A stretch of DNA of 64,000 bases from Macrocystis pyrifera (GCA_031763025.1 JASSKH010000025.1:1116001-1180000), one strand, 5' to 3'. Positions 23,101-35,339 are shown, numbered from the stretch's first letter. The notes: generated by a model from the letters alone, not told the origin. Translations and numbers: made by a program.

Positions 23101-23290
23101 CGAGCGCGGACCTCACTTTTTTTTTTTTATGTCTGAGGTGTAGATGGGCTAGGGTTGTCATGCGTATCATTATTTGCTTGTTTCTTTATTTCTACCGAGC
23201 GAGGTGTTCTTCCACTCCAGAGTTATTGGAGCCTGTCCTGCGACCACAGAATGCATTGCATTGTGGCCATGAGTTAATGTGAGAACAGCA
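20165..23290 (+). mobile_element. 5'-truncated LINE, copy 1 (reverse transcriptase remnant plus 3' tail)
   Basis: Conceptual translation gives LINE reverse-transcriptase segments in shifted frames: [19 protein letters not shown] followed by [10 protein letters not shown] near 20230-20330, MLYTDNAGI near 20770, then AEGLAKMMTVIVTVFEAAGL and LYLGGIIHE to about 21139, and a C-terminal part to about 21820. The 3' non-coding tail is T-rich and runs to about 23290. The YADD catalytic motif reads YTDN, with one catalytic aspartate lost, and many frameshifts exist, so the copy is dead. The left edge abuts an AGT-family repeat fragment, suggesting insertion into or beside it. No terminal repeats were seen. 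It belongs to the same family as 27890-32720. Confidence 0.85.
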
Positions 23291-23349
23291 ACATATATGT
23301 ACATGAATAAACACAGAAGCTGGTTCAAGCGGAACGCCCAAAAATATGT

Positions 23350-23970
23350 CATCCACCAATGAGTGCATCTTGCAATGTCTACTCAAACATGAATTATTCG
23401 GATTTCATACCTACTTCCGTTAACAGCGGAAGAGGGTGACATATTGGCAGATATGCTTTTTTAGTTGAGGTATCGGCGCTGGCGCCAGCGGATAAACTGT
23501 GGCTCGATCAACCTCAGTCCTTTAGAAAAGGTCAGCAGTAGTGGGGCGTTTCCGCAGGTGGAGTACACTATATCCCATTTGCTTTTCCTCACGAGTAGGT
23601 TCCAAACTCCTGTATAGAAAAATGGTTGAGCGCATGGTCGAAGCCTCGATCGCATGGGACCAATATCGAGGTATATTTATAGCCCAAAGTCAATCCATAC
23701 TGAAACGAAGTGATGCCGAAGCAGCGACGCAAACACACAAGTTTCCGAACTGAAGCACACATCTTCGAGCCGTGTTTTAGAGACAGATTATCCTGATTTT
23801 TCCCACACGTGTTCTGAGAGTTTTTTTCTACCCGTTGACAAAGAACACCCTTTTTCTTTTCATTTTTTCTGTTGGAAATTTAGGATTACTTGAGGTCCAA
23901 ATGTCTTCAACAAACAACGAACAAGTATCTGGCCTAACAAGAAAACAAAACGCCGTCCTTTATCGACCTG
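23350..23970. other. No supported gene
   Basis: Flank of the LINE, with short open frames only. A plus-strand T-rich tract ends in TTTAG at about 23882 and could be a splice acceptor, but no confident exon follows. Confidence 0.3.
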
Positions 23971-23980
23971 AGAGAAGCTC

Positions 23981-24394
23981 ATGGAACAGTTAACACGTGT
24001 TCAAAGTTTCAATACCTATGGATCACCTAACGACGGCATGGACACTCCTCAAAATATTGTTTCTAGGACAACAGGCAAAAGCAGATTCACTGTTTTCGAG
24101 TTGAGCCTAAAACAGGTACATGCTAAAACCAAGAGACAAGTCAAGCACACGCCACAAGCGGTGTTTTGGGCCATTAAAAGTCACGGACATGATTTGTTTC
24201 GCGCACGAACAGTGATGAACATGCTGAGCAATGTAAAGTCGTATCATACCTTGTACACAAAGTATGTGTACCCATATGTGAATGATTTGACTGATTTCAA
24301 GTTCACGCCGGTCGCCCTAGTGGCTCGGAGGTATTTTGGAATGTTGCTGCTATTAATGGAGTTCATTCCGCGGGATCAAATCCCTCCGTTGTGA
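23981..24394 (+). CDS. Unassigned open reading frame, 137 codons
   Basis: A true ATG opens 137 codons to a TGA. The product is basic and threonine/lysine-rich in its first half and hydrophobic near its C-terminus (VARRYFGMLLLLMEF). A pyrimidine-rich stretch ending TTTAG lies about 100 bases upstream and another acceptor-like TATTTTCAG lies just after the stop, so it could be part of a spliced gene. No domain recognised and no second copy in the window. Confidence 0.28.
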   Translation: MEQLTRVQSFNTYGSPNDGMDTPQNIVSRTTGKSRFTVFELSLKQVHAKTKRQVKHTPQAVFWAIKSHGHDLFRARTVMNMLSNVKSYHTLYTKYVYPYVNDLTDFKFTPVALVARRYFGMLLLLMEFIPRDQIPPL

Positions 24395-24649
24395 TGATAA
24401 CTTTTATATTTTCAGAAAACAGAAAGGACCCACTGCTGAGAGCCCGTTGTAGCGTCGATAGGCGAAATACGACTCGTCGAGGAGCGGGGATATTACATAG
24501 CTGCAATGTTATCGCGATAAAAATGAAGGCACGAACCGTGACGATGAGTGGGCAGGAGAGGCTGCTATGTCACCTTGGATCTGAGTTACGACTATTAACA
24601 CGAGGGATAGGTAAAAGAATGTCGGAGATTACGAATATGTAGAGAAAGA

Positions 24650-25260
24650 AGAGAGGGAGAACGAAGACTCTTGCGCAGTAGCCACATATAATATTAATAG
24701 TTTATCAGCATATGTACAGAGCAACCGCAGTATAGGGCTTAGTTTGAGGTGGAACTGCTCGATACCCATGTAATTTCAGCATGCCACACCATCATTAAAA
24801 TGGGAACCGATATTGTGCGCGATGGCAAAAGTACTTATGGCGCCCTCTCCCGTTTCCGCCTTTGAAGCCTCGACAATCCTCGAATAGCCCTTCGTCACCA
24901 AGTTCCTTTGCTGTAATTAATATATTATAGGGGAGCCCGCCTAGACGCCGGGTATACGTAGTAGACGATTATCAGTATGTGACCATCAGTTAGCGGGTAT
25001 ATCGATATGACGGGTCGTGTGTACGAATTATAGTGCAGTGATGGCTTCGTGTAGGGAGCGTAGGAGACAGAGTGTACGTATGCCCTCCCATTGATCGGAT
25101 CGAAATTCGGCGAAAGCAGACGAAAGTATCAGCAAGACAAAGCCACGTGTGCATCGCCCTTTCAAGCAAGGATCAGGTTCGTTGTGGAGCTGGTCAATCG
25201 CAGGACTCCTGGTGGGTGATTCTTACTTGGGGTATGTGTGTACCTCTGTTTGGCTCAACG
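24650..25260. other. No supported gene
   Basis: No domain, repeat partner or splice signal series recognised. Confidence 0.35.
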
Positions 25261-25303
25261 TAGACCAGGTATACCCGTGTTTGGCTAGACCCCCTGTCTA
25301 TAT

Positions 25304-26404
25304 CAGGGTGGTCCTCGGTAATTTTCCCGTCATTAAATTACCGCCCACCAGGACGGTAACGGTATTTTGGCGGTTTACCGCCATATTTTTGAGATACCGC
25401 CTACCGCCGAAAAAACGAAAACCCGCCGACCGCCTGAAAAATACCGCCGTATTGCACTACTGACAAATAATTAACGCCGTATTTGGAAATACCGCCTACC
25501 GCCAAAAACCCCCGCCAACTCTAGATACCGCCCGAAACGTACCGTCGACACTGGATACATCAGGCACGGGCTAGGGCAGCCAAGGGTGCACAGAAATCAG
25601 CGGCGGCGCAGGAGGAGAGGCCAAACAATGTGGTTAAAACCTTGCCTTGTAGATGTCACGAATGGCCATGTGAATGGTATCCCCTGTCTGCCTGCCCTTG
25701 TGTGTTGCGTTCGTTGCCTCGTTGCCGTTCTGCGTTCTACATTATATATTTATTTTGCATTCAGGGCGGTCCTCGGGATCGGGGTTTTGATTTTCGTTTT
25801 TAAGGCGGTGGTATTGCCATTCGAAGGTATTGTTTTTGTAAAAAAAGTGCAGTGCTGGAGAAGAGCTGACATGGTTTTATGGCGGTAGGCGGTGTTTCAT
25901 TTTAGCATGAAAAAACATACCTGGTAGTTTGTAGCAGTTTTCCGTCTTGGGTTGGCCATGATTCCTCGCTTGAAAATAGAAATCGCCGTAAAACATTAAA
26001 AAACTAACGTGCAGGGCAACCGTCGGATGCAGGTTTGCCCTCTATTAGGGCTTCAACAACATCGCATATTGCGAGGCACCGCAAGAACCGCCAGGTCGTG
26101 CATGGTGCCGCCGAAGAAAGAAATTCGCTTCACCGACGAAACAAAAACGCCATATTGCACTACCGCCGAATAATGGCCGCCGTTTTTGGAAATCCCGCCT
26201 ACCACCAGAGCCGATACCACTGAAAAGCGAGAAACCGCTTTACCGCCCAACAATACCTCCGTATTGCATTACCGCCGACTAATTACCGCCGTTTTGGGAA
26301 ATACCACCTACCGCCAGAGTAGATACCACAAACAAAGATACCCCCGAATGACCAACACCGCCCGTCGGTGTCCGCCAAAAAAATCGTCACCGAGGACCAC
26401 CCTG
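25304..26404. mobile_element. Non-autonomous DNA transposon, hAT-like termini, 1.1 kb
   Basis: The ends are a perfect 16-bp inverted repeat, CAGGGTGGTCCTCGGT at the left and its complement at the right. Flanks read TCTATAT and TTTATAT, a possible imperfect target duplication. Terminal CAGGG fits the hAT pattern, but the duplication length (7 instead of 8) is uncertain. Subterminal regions contain tandem imperfect repeats rich in TACCGCC and GGCGGTA, which hAT transposases often bind. No transposase frame was found inside. Related subterminal repeats in inverse orientation fill the insertion at 40513-41530. Confidence 0.75.
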
Positions 26405-26419
26405 TTTATATTGTTTTTC

Positions 26420-27880
26420 ACTTACTTGATATCATTTTCTACTGGGTGTTGTTGTGGCTGACTATTAATGGTTTGTTTTTCATTTCTTGTATTGTTGCTC
26501 TTGCTTGTAGTTTTCACATGGCGATTAGGACAAGAAGACACTAGTTGATAGTACTGGTACACTACGCCTCCCAACCCGCTAACGAATTAACCACGCAAGG
26601 CGTTGCGATGACGGGCATCAATTAGAGTCGAAATATCGGTGTGAATGGTGTTGGTGATGTTGAGACCATCCAGCCCCCACACCAACCGATGTGTCCAGCA
26701 ACCTACCTACCCACCAACCCATACCCACGCAGCCAACATGAAGGGTTTCTGCGCTGACGCCCTTTGCTTAACATCGAATGTGATCTCAAACCTTCTGTTG
26801 AACACGGTAAAAATAGAAGAACCGCTAACGAAGTAGCTAAATGAGGTTTTTGGAGTACGGCCAATTCTAGGCGTCTGTGACGCTTCTCATGCTCACCGAT
26901 CTTGTATTGAAGAAACATGAACCTGAGAAGCGCGATAGCGCGACGATTTGATTTGTTTTTGCCGAGCTTACCATTGTTTGTAACGCTCGGGGGCAGAGGG
27001 GTGTAAGAGGGGAAAAACTATGAACCACGAATCCTATTGTGTGTGTATTACTCTCACCGGGTCTTTCACGTCTCGTCGTGTCGTTTTATCACCCTGCCCT
27101 TCGATATCACCACCGATCTTGACAACGACGAAGTCTATGGAGCCCCCTAATTACCACCTGGATCCTCCGCCACTTAGGTCTCAATTCTTATAGAGTTCAT
27201 TGAGCTAGATCGGGGTACTTGGTCTAGTTACCTAGGAACAGTCCCGCTCGTCACTGGGAACACTATGGTGGTACGATAAGTAGCCTAGAGACAGTACCGG
27301 GGCAGAGAGAGTGACGTTGCGCTTCGTAAACGTGCGGAACAATGATCTGCTCAGAAAAACCAATGACGCAGAATCTCCAATTCACATCCAATCAAACCGA
27401 GGCCTCAAGGGCTAGAGCTTGTAGGGCTCGGTGGGTGGCGTTGTTCATGTGCCCGTTGACCCCTGGATGAACGACCCTGCTCGTACCAGATCTCAGCGTC
27501 TGTTGGTTTGACATGAACACATTGGCCTAAATATCGAATGCGTAGACTGTGCAGGTATGTACTATACTTAGGCTGTTGACGACCATAATGGTTGATATCC
27601 ACCGACGGGCACGCTCTCATTCGGCCTGCCCCGTCTTTGGCGTGTACCAAAGAAGTCTGCCAGGACCTGCCCCGGTCTAACGACAGTTGTACGAGCATCG
27701 AGCCTCGGGCTGGATAGAGAGGAAACCCTGCGCGGTCTGGATGGTGGCTTGCTCACTGTAAGGACCCCGTGGGGTGGTGGCGATGTTTTAGCTTCTCACC
27801 CCCGACGCCAAGATATTCATTCCTGAGGCGGGGCGGGTACATACACCACAGCAAAGAGGGCTACATAGGCAGCCGATGCA
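26420..27880. other. No supported gene
   Basis: Minus-strand open frames around 27405-27756 are arginine/proline/serine-rich and without a recognised domain. Nothing else is supported. Confidence 0.3.
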
Positions 27881-30711
27881 TTTGAAAGGATGGCCACATC
27901 TTGGGTACGCATTGCACGACAGGACGAATGGGAGCGTTGGCGTTGGCTGGGACGGCTTCACCCAGCCAACGGAAACCAAGGTTCGTACGGGGCTACAAAA
28001 CGGAGAGCCACGCTCGTCATAGAGAAGAAAAATAAACAAAACAAGCAAAAAAAAAAGGAGGCGGGGACGAGCCTCACGTCGGCTTGCAAAGAAAGCAACA
28101 TGTGAGCCTAGTAAGAGACAGACGGAGGCACTAGTGGCAGTAGCGACCTACAACGTGCGCACCCTGGCTGTAAAGGGAAAGAAAGGCTACGGATATGATG
28201 AGCGTGTACTAGGGACGGCAACTCGGCTGTGACTTCTTCGGCCTCCAGGAACCTCGGAGGTCCGGCAGCACCACGTTCCGTGCGGCAGGGTATCACGGTT
28301 TCTTTTCAGGTCAGGAAAAGACGACTACCTGGCAAGGGCTGTAAAAAGTAGGTCTAGCTGCCAAGGAATCGTTGTGCACTACGTGTGTGTATACTCACCA
28401 GTTCATTGGCGAACGGCTTATGTCTATGCGCATTGAGCTGACCAGTAAATGCGAGGCAGTTGGTCGTTATCTACGCTCTCACGGATTGTACCTAGGACGC
28501 CGAACAGAAGCGTTTTTTCTGGCAGAAGCTGGAGGACTTGGTGGAACAGATTCCAACGAAAGAGTGTCTGCTTGTATTGGAGGATGCTAACGCGAAAACT
28601 GGCGAGAGAATGGCAGGGTGCGGGGATGATGAAAGTAGAGTGCTTGGAACATATGGACGTGATGATCGTAACGATTATGACAAACGACGTCCGTCGCTGG
28701 CTATCTGTTGCAAGTTTGCTCTCACCAACGCGTTTTTCAGCACGCGCAAGGTCGTGGTATCGCATGCACATAACGGCACTAGTCCAAATGGCCGTCAGCG
28801 CATAGACTACATCCTAACCCGTCAAGTCCGTCGACCTAGAGTACGTGATATTAACGTTGTCCCACAGCCTCCTGCTCACCTAAGGCTGACCCAGACCACA
28901 ACATATGCTATATCAAAGTCCGACTCAGTGGTCGTCTTGTGCCAAAACGATAAGCACGAAAACCGGCCAAATAGTGAGAGTACGACGGGCAGCGTTTTCT
29001 GTCCGATGACATGTGTCGTAAACGAGTAGTCGCGAGGGTCATTTCCAAGCTCAACCAGTTCATCCAGCCCCGTAATACGTCTGGCATGGTTGCGATTTTT
29101 ACCACGGCCATTAGTGTTGCGGTCGAAACAGCGATACCACCCCCTCGACGTTGCCACCGCAGACATGGCTGGTGTGAGTCGGGCGAAACCTTGGTTGAAT
29201 TCATATTATTATCAAGGAAAATGAGGGAGGATGCGCGACAATTTGGCGTGCCCGCCCCCGGCATAGACACTGAAATCTGGGTGTGCGATTCTGCAGGAAG
29301 TGAGGACTGCATGCGTACGTCGAAGAGTACCTCACTAAACTAAACGACGTCCAGCGAATAACGACCAGAGAGGATTCTACAAACACCTGAAATGTACTGT
29401 GCGATTGGAAGGGACTAAAACGATTAGTGAGACGTTATTTTGCGACGAGGATTCACACTGCTGAGGGGTAAGGTGCGAATTGGTGTACGATGGTCAGGGG
29501 TTTACCACAAACGCTTGAACTCGAAATCGTTGCGACTCGATCCCACGACCATTGACTTCTTGCCACCGCTACTGCATAAACCGTAGCTCGAAGATGAACC
29601 GTCTATGAAGGAGATGACGGAAGAAGTACAGATCACATCAAATTGGAAAGCTGTTGGGCCAGATCGCCTCCCGGCAAAACTCCTTAAAATCGACCACCCG
29701 GCATTCGCTCAGCGCTTTCACAACATCCTTGTCGTTGGTTGGGCAACAGAAGAGGTCTCCCAGCTATGGGAACATGCGACGATCAAGGTCCTTCACACAC
29801 ATACGGACCGAACTGGTTGCAACAACTACAGAAGGATTTCGCTTGTTGCCCACGCAGGCTTATTGTCGTTGAAAAATCGTCGCGTCCCGCCCAAGCATCT
29901 ACTGGGACACCGACGCGGGGAAACATTGCGGCTTCCGCCCCGCACGATCAACGATTGGTAGGTTGTTCAACGTGCGACGGTTGCAAGTGCTCAGATGACA
30001 AAGGAATATCCCCCTGTACGTGTGCTTGGTCGATCTGCCGAAAGGCTAAGACTCTGTAGACCGAGAGCTGCTGTAGAAGGTACACACAGGCTTTGGCGTA
30101 CTAACAACGATACTTGCAACTATCCGTAATTTCCACGAAGGTATGCGCGCTCGCGTGGGCACGGGCGCCGGCCAGCCCATGGAATGGTCTGATGCCACGC
30201 AGGGGGCCCTCAAAGCTGCGTGCTATCACCGTCCCTGTTCAACGTGCTCTTCTCTGCTGCGTTACACGCCGTACTAGTACGCTTCAGCAAGGACGAAGTT
30301 ATCGTCAGGTACTTCGTTCAACTCATTGATGCTGAAGTAGTTGGAACAGAGGACCGGCGGCCGTAGACATGCGAGCGAAGGGCTGTACGGAGCATGCTGT
30401 ACGCCGGTGAAGCAGGAGTTGTTTCGAAGTCGGCTGAAGGACCCGCTATAACGATGAGAGTCATCGTGACTGTTTTCGAAGTAGCAGGCCTCACGGTATC
30501 GGAAACGAGCACAGAGACAATGCTTCTACCAACACCAGAGTAGACAACCCTCGCTCCAACGCCCGTCATTGAAGCTGCAGACGAGAGGTATATACAGACG
30601 GCCCATTTCTTATACCTCGGCGACATTATCCACGAAACGCTGACCTCTCGCTCGACCTCGACCGACGGACCCGTCTCATCACGGCATGCCGCAAAACGAT
30701 TTGGCTCGGAG

Positions 30712-30950
30712 TTGTATGATACGACGACCGTCCCACATATCCTGAAATTCCGACAGCTGAAGGCCGAGCTGATTGAGATCCAGCTCTACGGGTGTGTGAC
30801 GTGCACCCTCAGAGCGGAAAACTTTGTCAAGCTTCGTTACGACGACCGTACCACTTATCCTGAAATTCCGACAGCTGAAGGCCGAGTCGGTTGAGACCCT
30901 GCTCTACGGGTGTGTGACGTGCACCCTCAGAGCGGAACACTTTGTCAAGC
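30712..30950 (+). repeat. 118-bp tandem duplication inside the LINE
   Basis: Two adjacent near-identical blocks each contain TCCTGAAATTCCGACAGCTG and end at AACTTTGTCAAGCTTCGT or its one-base variant CACTTTGTCAAGCTTCGT. Copy 1 of the LINE has a single block, so this is a private duplication after insertion. Confidence 0.8.
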
Positions 30951-32449
30951 TTCGTGCGGCTTACAGTCAAGTGCGCTTGCGAGTCAATGGCTTCCAGCGT
31001 CGACTTTGGACTGACCACACCACCCTCTAGTATGCGAAGGCCTCAACACGACACGTTGCCAGAGCATTGAAACGACATCCGTAAACGGTGGTTCATTTTG
31101 CGGGGGCCATGGCACGGGAACCAAAGAGACATTACCCACTAGGTAAATTTTCGGGACGATGGCTGGCGGGGAGAACCCGAGACCTTGCGGACAGTTTTAG
31201 AGTTGGCATAGATGCATAGTCAGAAACCTAACGGAGTTTCGAGCCACCGAACGGTCAACGAAACATTTACCCTTGAGAGCGCGCTGTAGTCCACTGCAGC
31301 AAAAAAGGAGGGGACGTGGTACCGGGGGGTCTGCAAAGCAGCAGGACGGTTCATGGTGAGGTGGTACGAGGATAAAGCACAGCTGAGTAGGCAACGCCAG
31401 GCATCTGCCGTGAGTGGAGGAGTGGAAGGAAACTCAACGACGGGAACGCGTGGGGGCGGGGCAACAGGAGGGGTAGAAGGGAGTCTGCGGTGGACGAAAG
31501 CAAGAAGGAGACGGCAGACAGGGTAGTAAGGCACCTGGCCGAGCAGTAAGTAGAACAACTGTCTGCCGCCAACTGGTGCAGCTGGTCCGAAGGTGGTCTT
31601 CGTTTGTCTTGTTGTTGTTTTGGCGCTTAATCCATGTGATTTTCGTACTTTTGATATTCTAATTACTTTTCTTCTTGTCCTTATAAAATGAGTCTTGTGG
31701 CGCGGGTGGCTGACGAGCCTGCTTTGCCTGTTTCTTATTGTCTAACGCACCCTCTCCCGGGGTGGGATATAGTTGACGAACGCAGGACGGAGAAGGCAGA
31801 TACAGTAGCATGGTACCCGACCGGCCGGCAGGGATAACTTGGCGATGCTACTCGTACGACAAATTGCTGCGACAACGTGGAGTGAGTTTGTCCTTTTGTT
31901 TTCCCGGTCCTTGGGTCGTAGTCTTACTCTGTGTATATATAGTGGTGGTGTGTCTTCAGCTCATTCAGTTCAAGTGTCTGACACACCACCCGCGGGCAGG
32001 CACGACAGTTTTTTCATATTTTTCCTCTTTCTATTTCTGTTTTGTTTCTTGTTCTCTTGCTTTTGTTTTTTCGTTTTTGCTTCTTTCGTTTTTCTCTCTT
32101 CCATAGAACGTGCATGTCGTACAACACGAGATCCAATATGATGACATAGGTTGCATTGTCTACTCTTGAGTACCCCTTTTTCCTTCTCGTATCTTTCCCC
32201 TTGCACGTCCCTATTGGCTCATGCTCGGGGTATGTATGTATGTGTCTGAGCTTTGGCTTCCCATTTTATTTGTTTATGTGGGATTCTTCTCCATTTCTTT
32301 TCCTTTTTCTTGTTCTTTTTCGGTTTGGTTTTTTCGTTGCTTCTCTTTCTTTATGGTGTATTTTGGTTGCTGGCGTATGTATGTATGTTGTGTCGGCCGC
32401 ACCTAGTGCGAAGGCATGGTATTGCGTAGGCTATTAATGCATTACGGTG

Positions 32450-32720
32450 TGTTATCTCTGTGTCGTAGTCTGTGACCACAGAGCTCGTATCTTTCTAGAG
32501 TGAATGATCAGCACGGACACTGGGCTTGCTGGATGTCGACGAGTAGAAGAACGGTTTAACGTGAAGAACACACACACACTGCATACCAATGCCGTATCTC
32601 TGTGGCGAAGGCTTGTGACCACATAAATTGTATACTTCCGTATTTGAGGAATCGGCACGGACGCTTGTGCTGGATGCCGAGGGGTAGAAAGAACGGAAAA
32701 ATGTGAAGAGCACATACACA
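32450..32720 (+). repeat. Tandem pair in the LINE 3' tail
   Basis: Two copies of a block of about 125 bp run from TCTCTGTGGCG (or TCTCTGTGTCG) through GTAGAA(A)GAACGG to GAACACACACAC. A single copy lies at 22500-22625 and an inverted relative at 60590-60790. Confidence 0.75.
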
Positions 32721-32729
32721 CCTGATCAG

Positions 32730-33310
32730 ATCCGAAAGCACCCTGGTACCAGGCGGCATACTACTGCTTTTGTATTACACTGATGTTATTAAGCATAAAC
32801 ATGTACAGCAGCAAGCAGTGTGGTTTTTCTTTCTTCGCTACATTACCTGGCATCCATGATGCATCCTAAAACCCCCCAAAGCTTGAAGGTTCCTGCGCTG
32901 ACGCGCATCGCCGAACATTTAGAATAAGATGCCAAGAAAGACTGTTGATATTGGAATGCTGTAAAATGGAAGACTTGCCAAACGACATAGTAGCCTAGTG
33001 CAATTAAGAGCTTGGCCAATTTAGCGTCTTACACGGTCCTCATTCCACGAACTGATTTAATAATAGCAGCAATCCGAGTGAGCGAAGCGATCGAAGATGT
33101 CGCAATCCTCTTTTGTAACGGTTGTGCGCGGGCGTGTGAGTAGGTCGGGGTGCGTGAACGTACATGAACGACAGAGCGTCGACTGATTTCACAATCTCGA
33201 CTTAGTAACCGTTGTCTTTCCGTTTGCTCCTCTGATCGGTTGTCGGCTTTGTTTTCACCATTTTGCGACACGTATAATACACGTGACTCCTGCAGACATA
33301 CCCGAGATAT
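32730..33310. other. No supported gene
   Basis: No domain or repeat partner was recognised. Confidence 0.35.
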
Positions 33311-33314
33311 ATAG

Positions 33315-33521
33315 ATGCCCCCTATTGAGGTCATCCGTCCTGTCCTGCTCGAGTCGAAAGCCGTGCCGAACTCGAAGAGTAGGGTGGTGGACGGTACTCT
33401 AATTGAACACTTCCTGGGCCAAATGTCAATCGAACCTGCGAGGATTGAAGCTCATCTCGCTGCCTCTCAAGAGCGCGCAATCAGACAGAGAAGTTTCAGC
33501 ACAACCAGCAATCACCACTAG
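33315..33521 (+). CDS. Unassigned small open frame, 68 codons
   Basis: A true ATG opens 68 codons with a balanced composition (IEVIRPVLLESKAVP, then EHFLGQMSIEPARIEAHLAAS) that looks more protein-like than the surrounding repeats. ATATATAG lies immediately before the ATG. It ends in a histidine-coding CAC-rich tract. No domain recognised. A real small gene or a single exon is possible; chance cannot be excluded. Confidence 0.25.
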   Translation: MPPIEVIRPVLLESKAVPNSKSRVVDGTLIEHFLGQMSIEPARIEAHLAASQERAIRQRSFSTTSNHH

Positions 33522-33640
33522 CGAACACCCCTACCACCATCACCACCAACACCACCACTTGGGGTGTCACTACTACCAGCAGCTATATTAAATGCCTAAA
33601 TGCGCAATATTCCAGTCTTGGTCGAGGTGGTCTAGTAGTA

Positions 33641-33719
33641 TTGATAGTAGTAGTAGGAGTAGTAGTAGTAGTAGTAGTAGTAGCAGTGGCAGCAGTAGCA
33701 GTAGTAGTAGTGGTATTAA

Positions 33720-33817
<98 letters not shown>

Positions 33818-34110
33818 ACAGGAGCAGAAGTAGTTATAGTAGTAGTTGTTGTTGTTGTAGCAGTAGTAGTAGTTGTTGTAGCAGTAGTAGTAGCTGAAGT
33901 AGTAGTGGTAGTGGTATTGCTAGTAGGTCGTAGTGCGGTGCTGCCGTTGCCACGAGTCTGCTCCTGGAACCACGGATATACTTTCGACAGTCATTAATTT
34001 AAAGGTGGAGAAGAGAGAAACAGTTCATAACATGACAAGTGCAGATACTTTTCCGTGGTGCCCTCAATCGTATGTACACCTGTATAGGTGCCTTTTGGTG
34101 TTAATAGGGA
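33641..34110. repeat. AGT-microsatellite-headed dispersed repeat, copy 2
   Basis: An AGT tract of about 260 bp (33641-33900, near-perfect from 33720 to 33817) is followed by TGCCACGAGTCTGCTCC and GCCCTCAATCGTATGTA, the same order as in 18780-19170. Poly-Ser, poly-Val and similar frames here are repeat artefacts. Confidence 0.85.
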
Positions 34111-34608
34111 TGCCACAGTAGTCGAGTTTTACTGCTGTCGCCACGACTCAGTTGCAGTGCCGTGAGTATTTATTTGAACATCATTCAGAGTAATTATAAA
34201 AAATTCATGACATACACGTAGATAGATGCAGATAACTTTTTCATAGTGACCCCATCGTACGTATACCTGCACATGAACACATACAGAGAAGCTGCTTCCT
34301 ACTATTACGGGGGACCATAGTAAATAGGGGACCAAATATTGTTATTAATAGTAAAAATAGGTAAATACAAGGCTTTCCTTCGGAGTGGGTATTCCGTCGT
34401 TTCGTGTACATATAACTGCAATTAATTGGCGACATAGCCCAAAGCCAACCAAACTATTTACAACTTCAAAATTTATAAAATGTATTCGTGTAAGAAACGG
34501 TGAAGGATGTATTAATCGCGTTTATTTATGAATGTAATGTGAAACGTAAGATCGGGTGACGCAAGAGTAAGAATGACATTCGTCTAATAATAAGAATAAC
34601 ATATTTCA

Positions 34609-35130
34609 TCAGTGTGGGGAGAGAGTGGAGTAGTGCTTGGCATGTGGATGATATACAACATACAGGCTGTTGTTTAAAGGAAGGTTTGGGACAGGAGAGA
34701 AAGCAGCAGTGCCGGCAACGACAACGGTTATGGAAATGTTGTATAGTTGCTGGGCGGCCGCGATTTCGATGTAGCCAGCATAGGAGTTTGGATGAGACAT
34801 GATATGTAAATAGTCTTCCAGGATGCTGTAGTAACGAGGCGGGAGGCCCAGAATGTGGATCTGTTCGCTGTTGTACCCGTTGGATAAGTGTCGGAAGAAA
34901 TAATCGTGATTTTGGGAAATGTGGGAAACAATTTGTTTCCTTTCGTTCGTCCTGGATGGCGACAATCTGCTTGGCGTACTGCTTCGGAATTCCGCGAAGC
35001 CCTGGAGCAGGCGAAATGGAAGGGAGAATTTTTGTGCTTGATGATGATGTCTCCGTCTTTGATGGTGGAGTCCGTCAGGCGGCAGTTGTAGCACTTGCCA
35101 CGGACCTGGTCGAAGTAAACATATAGGGTG
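34609..35130 (-). pseudogene. OTU-like cysteine protease segment, frameshifted
   Basis: Read on the minus strand in three successive frames. First comes a cysteine cluster GKCYNCRLTD...FHFACS (about 35030-35110). Then GIPKQYAKQIVAIQDERKE (about 34930-34990) in a second frame. Then IVSHISQNHDYFFRHLSNGY, ILEDYLHIM, SYAGYIEIAAAQQLYNISI and, near the stop, YVVYHPHAKHYSTL in a third. The order of helix (N-x-D-x-F), Y-L-x-x-M, G-x-x-E-I-x-x-x-x-x-L and a terminal H-Y matches the C-terminal half of OTU proteases, where the H of H-Y is catalytic. The D-G-x-C-L-F catalytic cysteine loop was not found, so activity is not supported. A diverged second copy of its last part lies at 39130-39290. Confidence 0.5.
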
Positions 35131-35174
35131 CGCGGGGCGGAAGTGGCGTGCAGGGAATGGCGGGGGAGGGGGAA

Positions 35175-35189
35175 GGGGGGGGGGGGGGG
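35175..35189. repeat. Poly-G tract, 15 bases
   Basis: Uninterrupted G run (poly-Pro on the minus strand) just upstream of the OTU-like segment. It could be a site of replication or assembly slippage, so frame across it is unreliable. Confidence 0.85.
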
Positions 35190-35339
35190 CAGAGTTCATT
35201 ATTTGTACTACTCTACAGCGGCACAACAGCAGTACGTAATCGCTTGCTATACGACGGCAGCAGCAGAAGCAGTAGAAGCAGCAAGTACGTAATTTCCTTG
35301 ACGATACAGAAATATGTACACACACAAGGGTAGTACAGT

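Larger units (their letters stand above)
27890..32720 (+). mobile_element. LINE with APE-type endonuclease and reverse transcriptase, copy 2 (decayed)
   Basis: Order on the plus strand: endonuclease 28130-28960 (ATYNVRTL near 28144; LQE near 28242; LVLEDANAKTGERM near 28568; NGRQRIDYILTRQ near 28785), linker 29000-29600, reverse transcriptase 29605-30980 (SNWKAVGPDRLPAKLLK, WEHATIKVLH, then TVFEVAGLTVS), C-terminal segment to about 31550, then a T-rich 3' tail to about 32720. The endonuclease supplies target nicking and the RT would copy the RNA in known elements of this design. This copy has many frameshifts and stops, and YADD reads YAGE. Upstream, 27890-28105 is open and lysine-rich and may be the end of an ORF1 or 5' region. 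Confidence 0.88.

Noticed and set aside
22152..23143. Long Phe-rich hydrophobic frames resembling membrane proteins
   Set aside because: They follow T-rich DNA of the LINE 3' tail. The homologous tail at 44.5-45.3 kb gives different frames.
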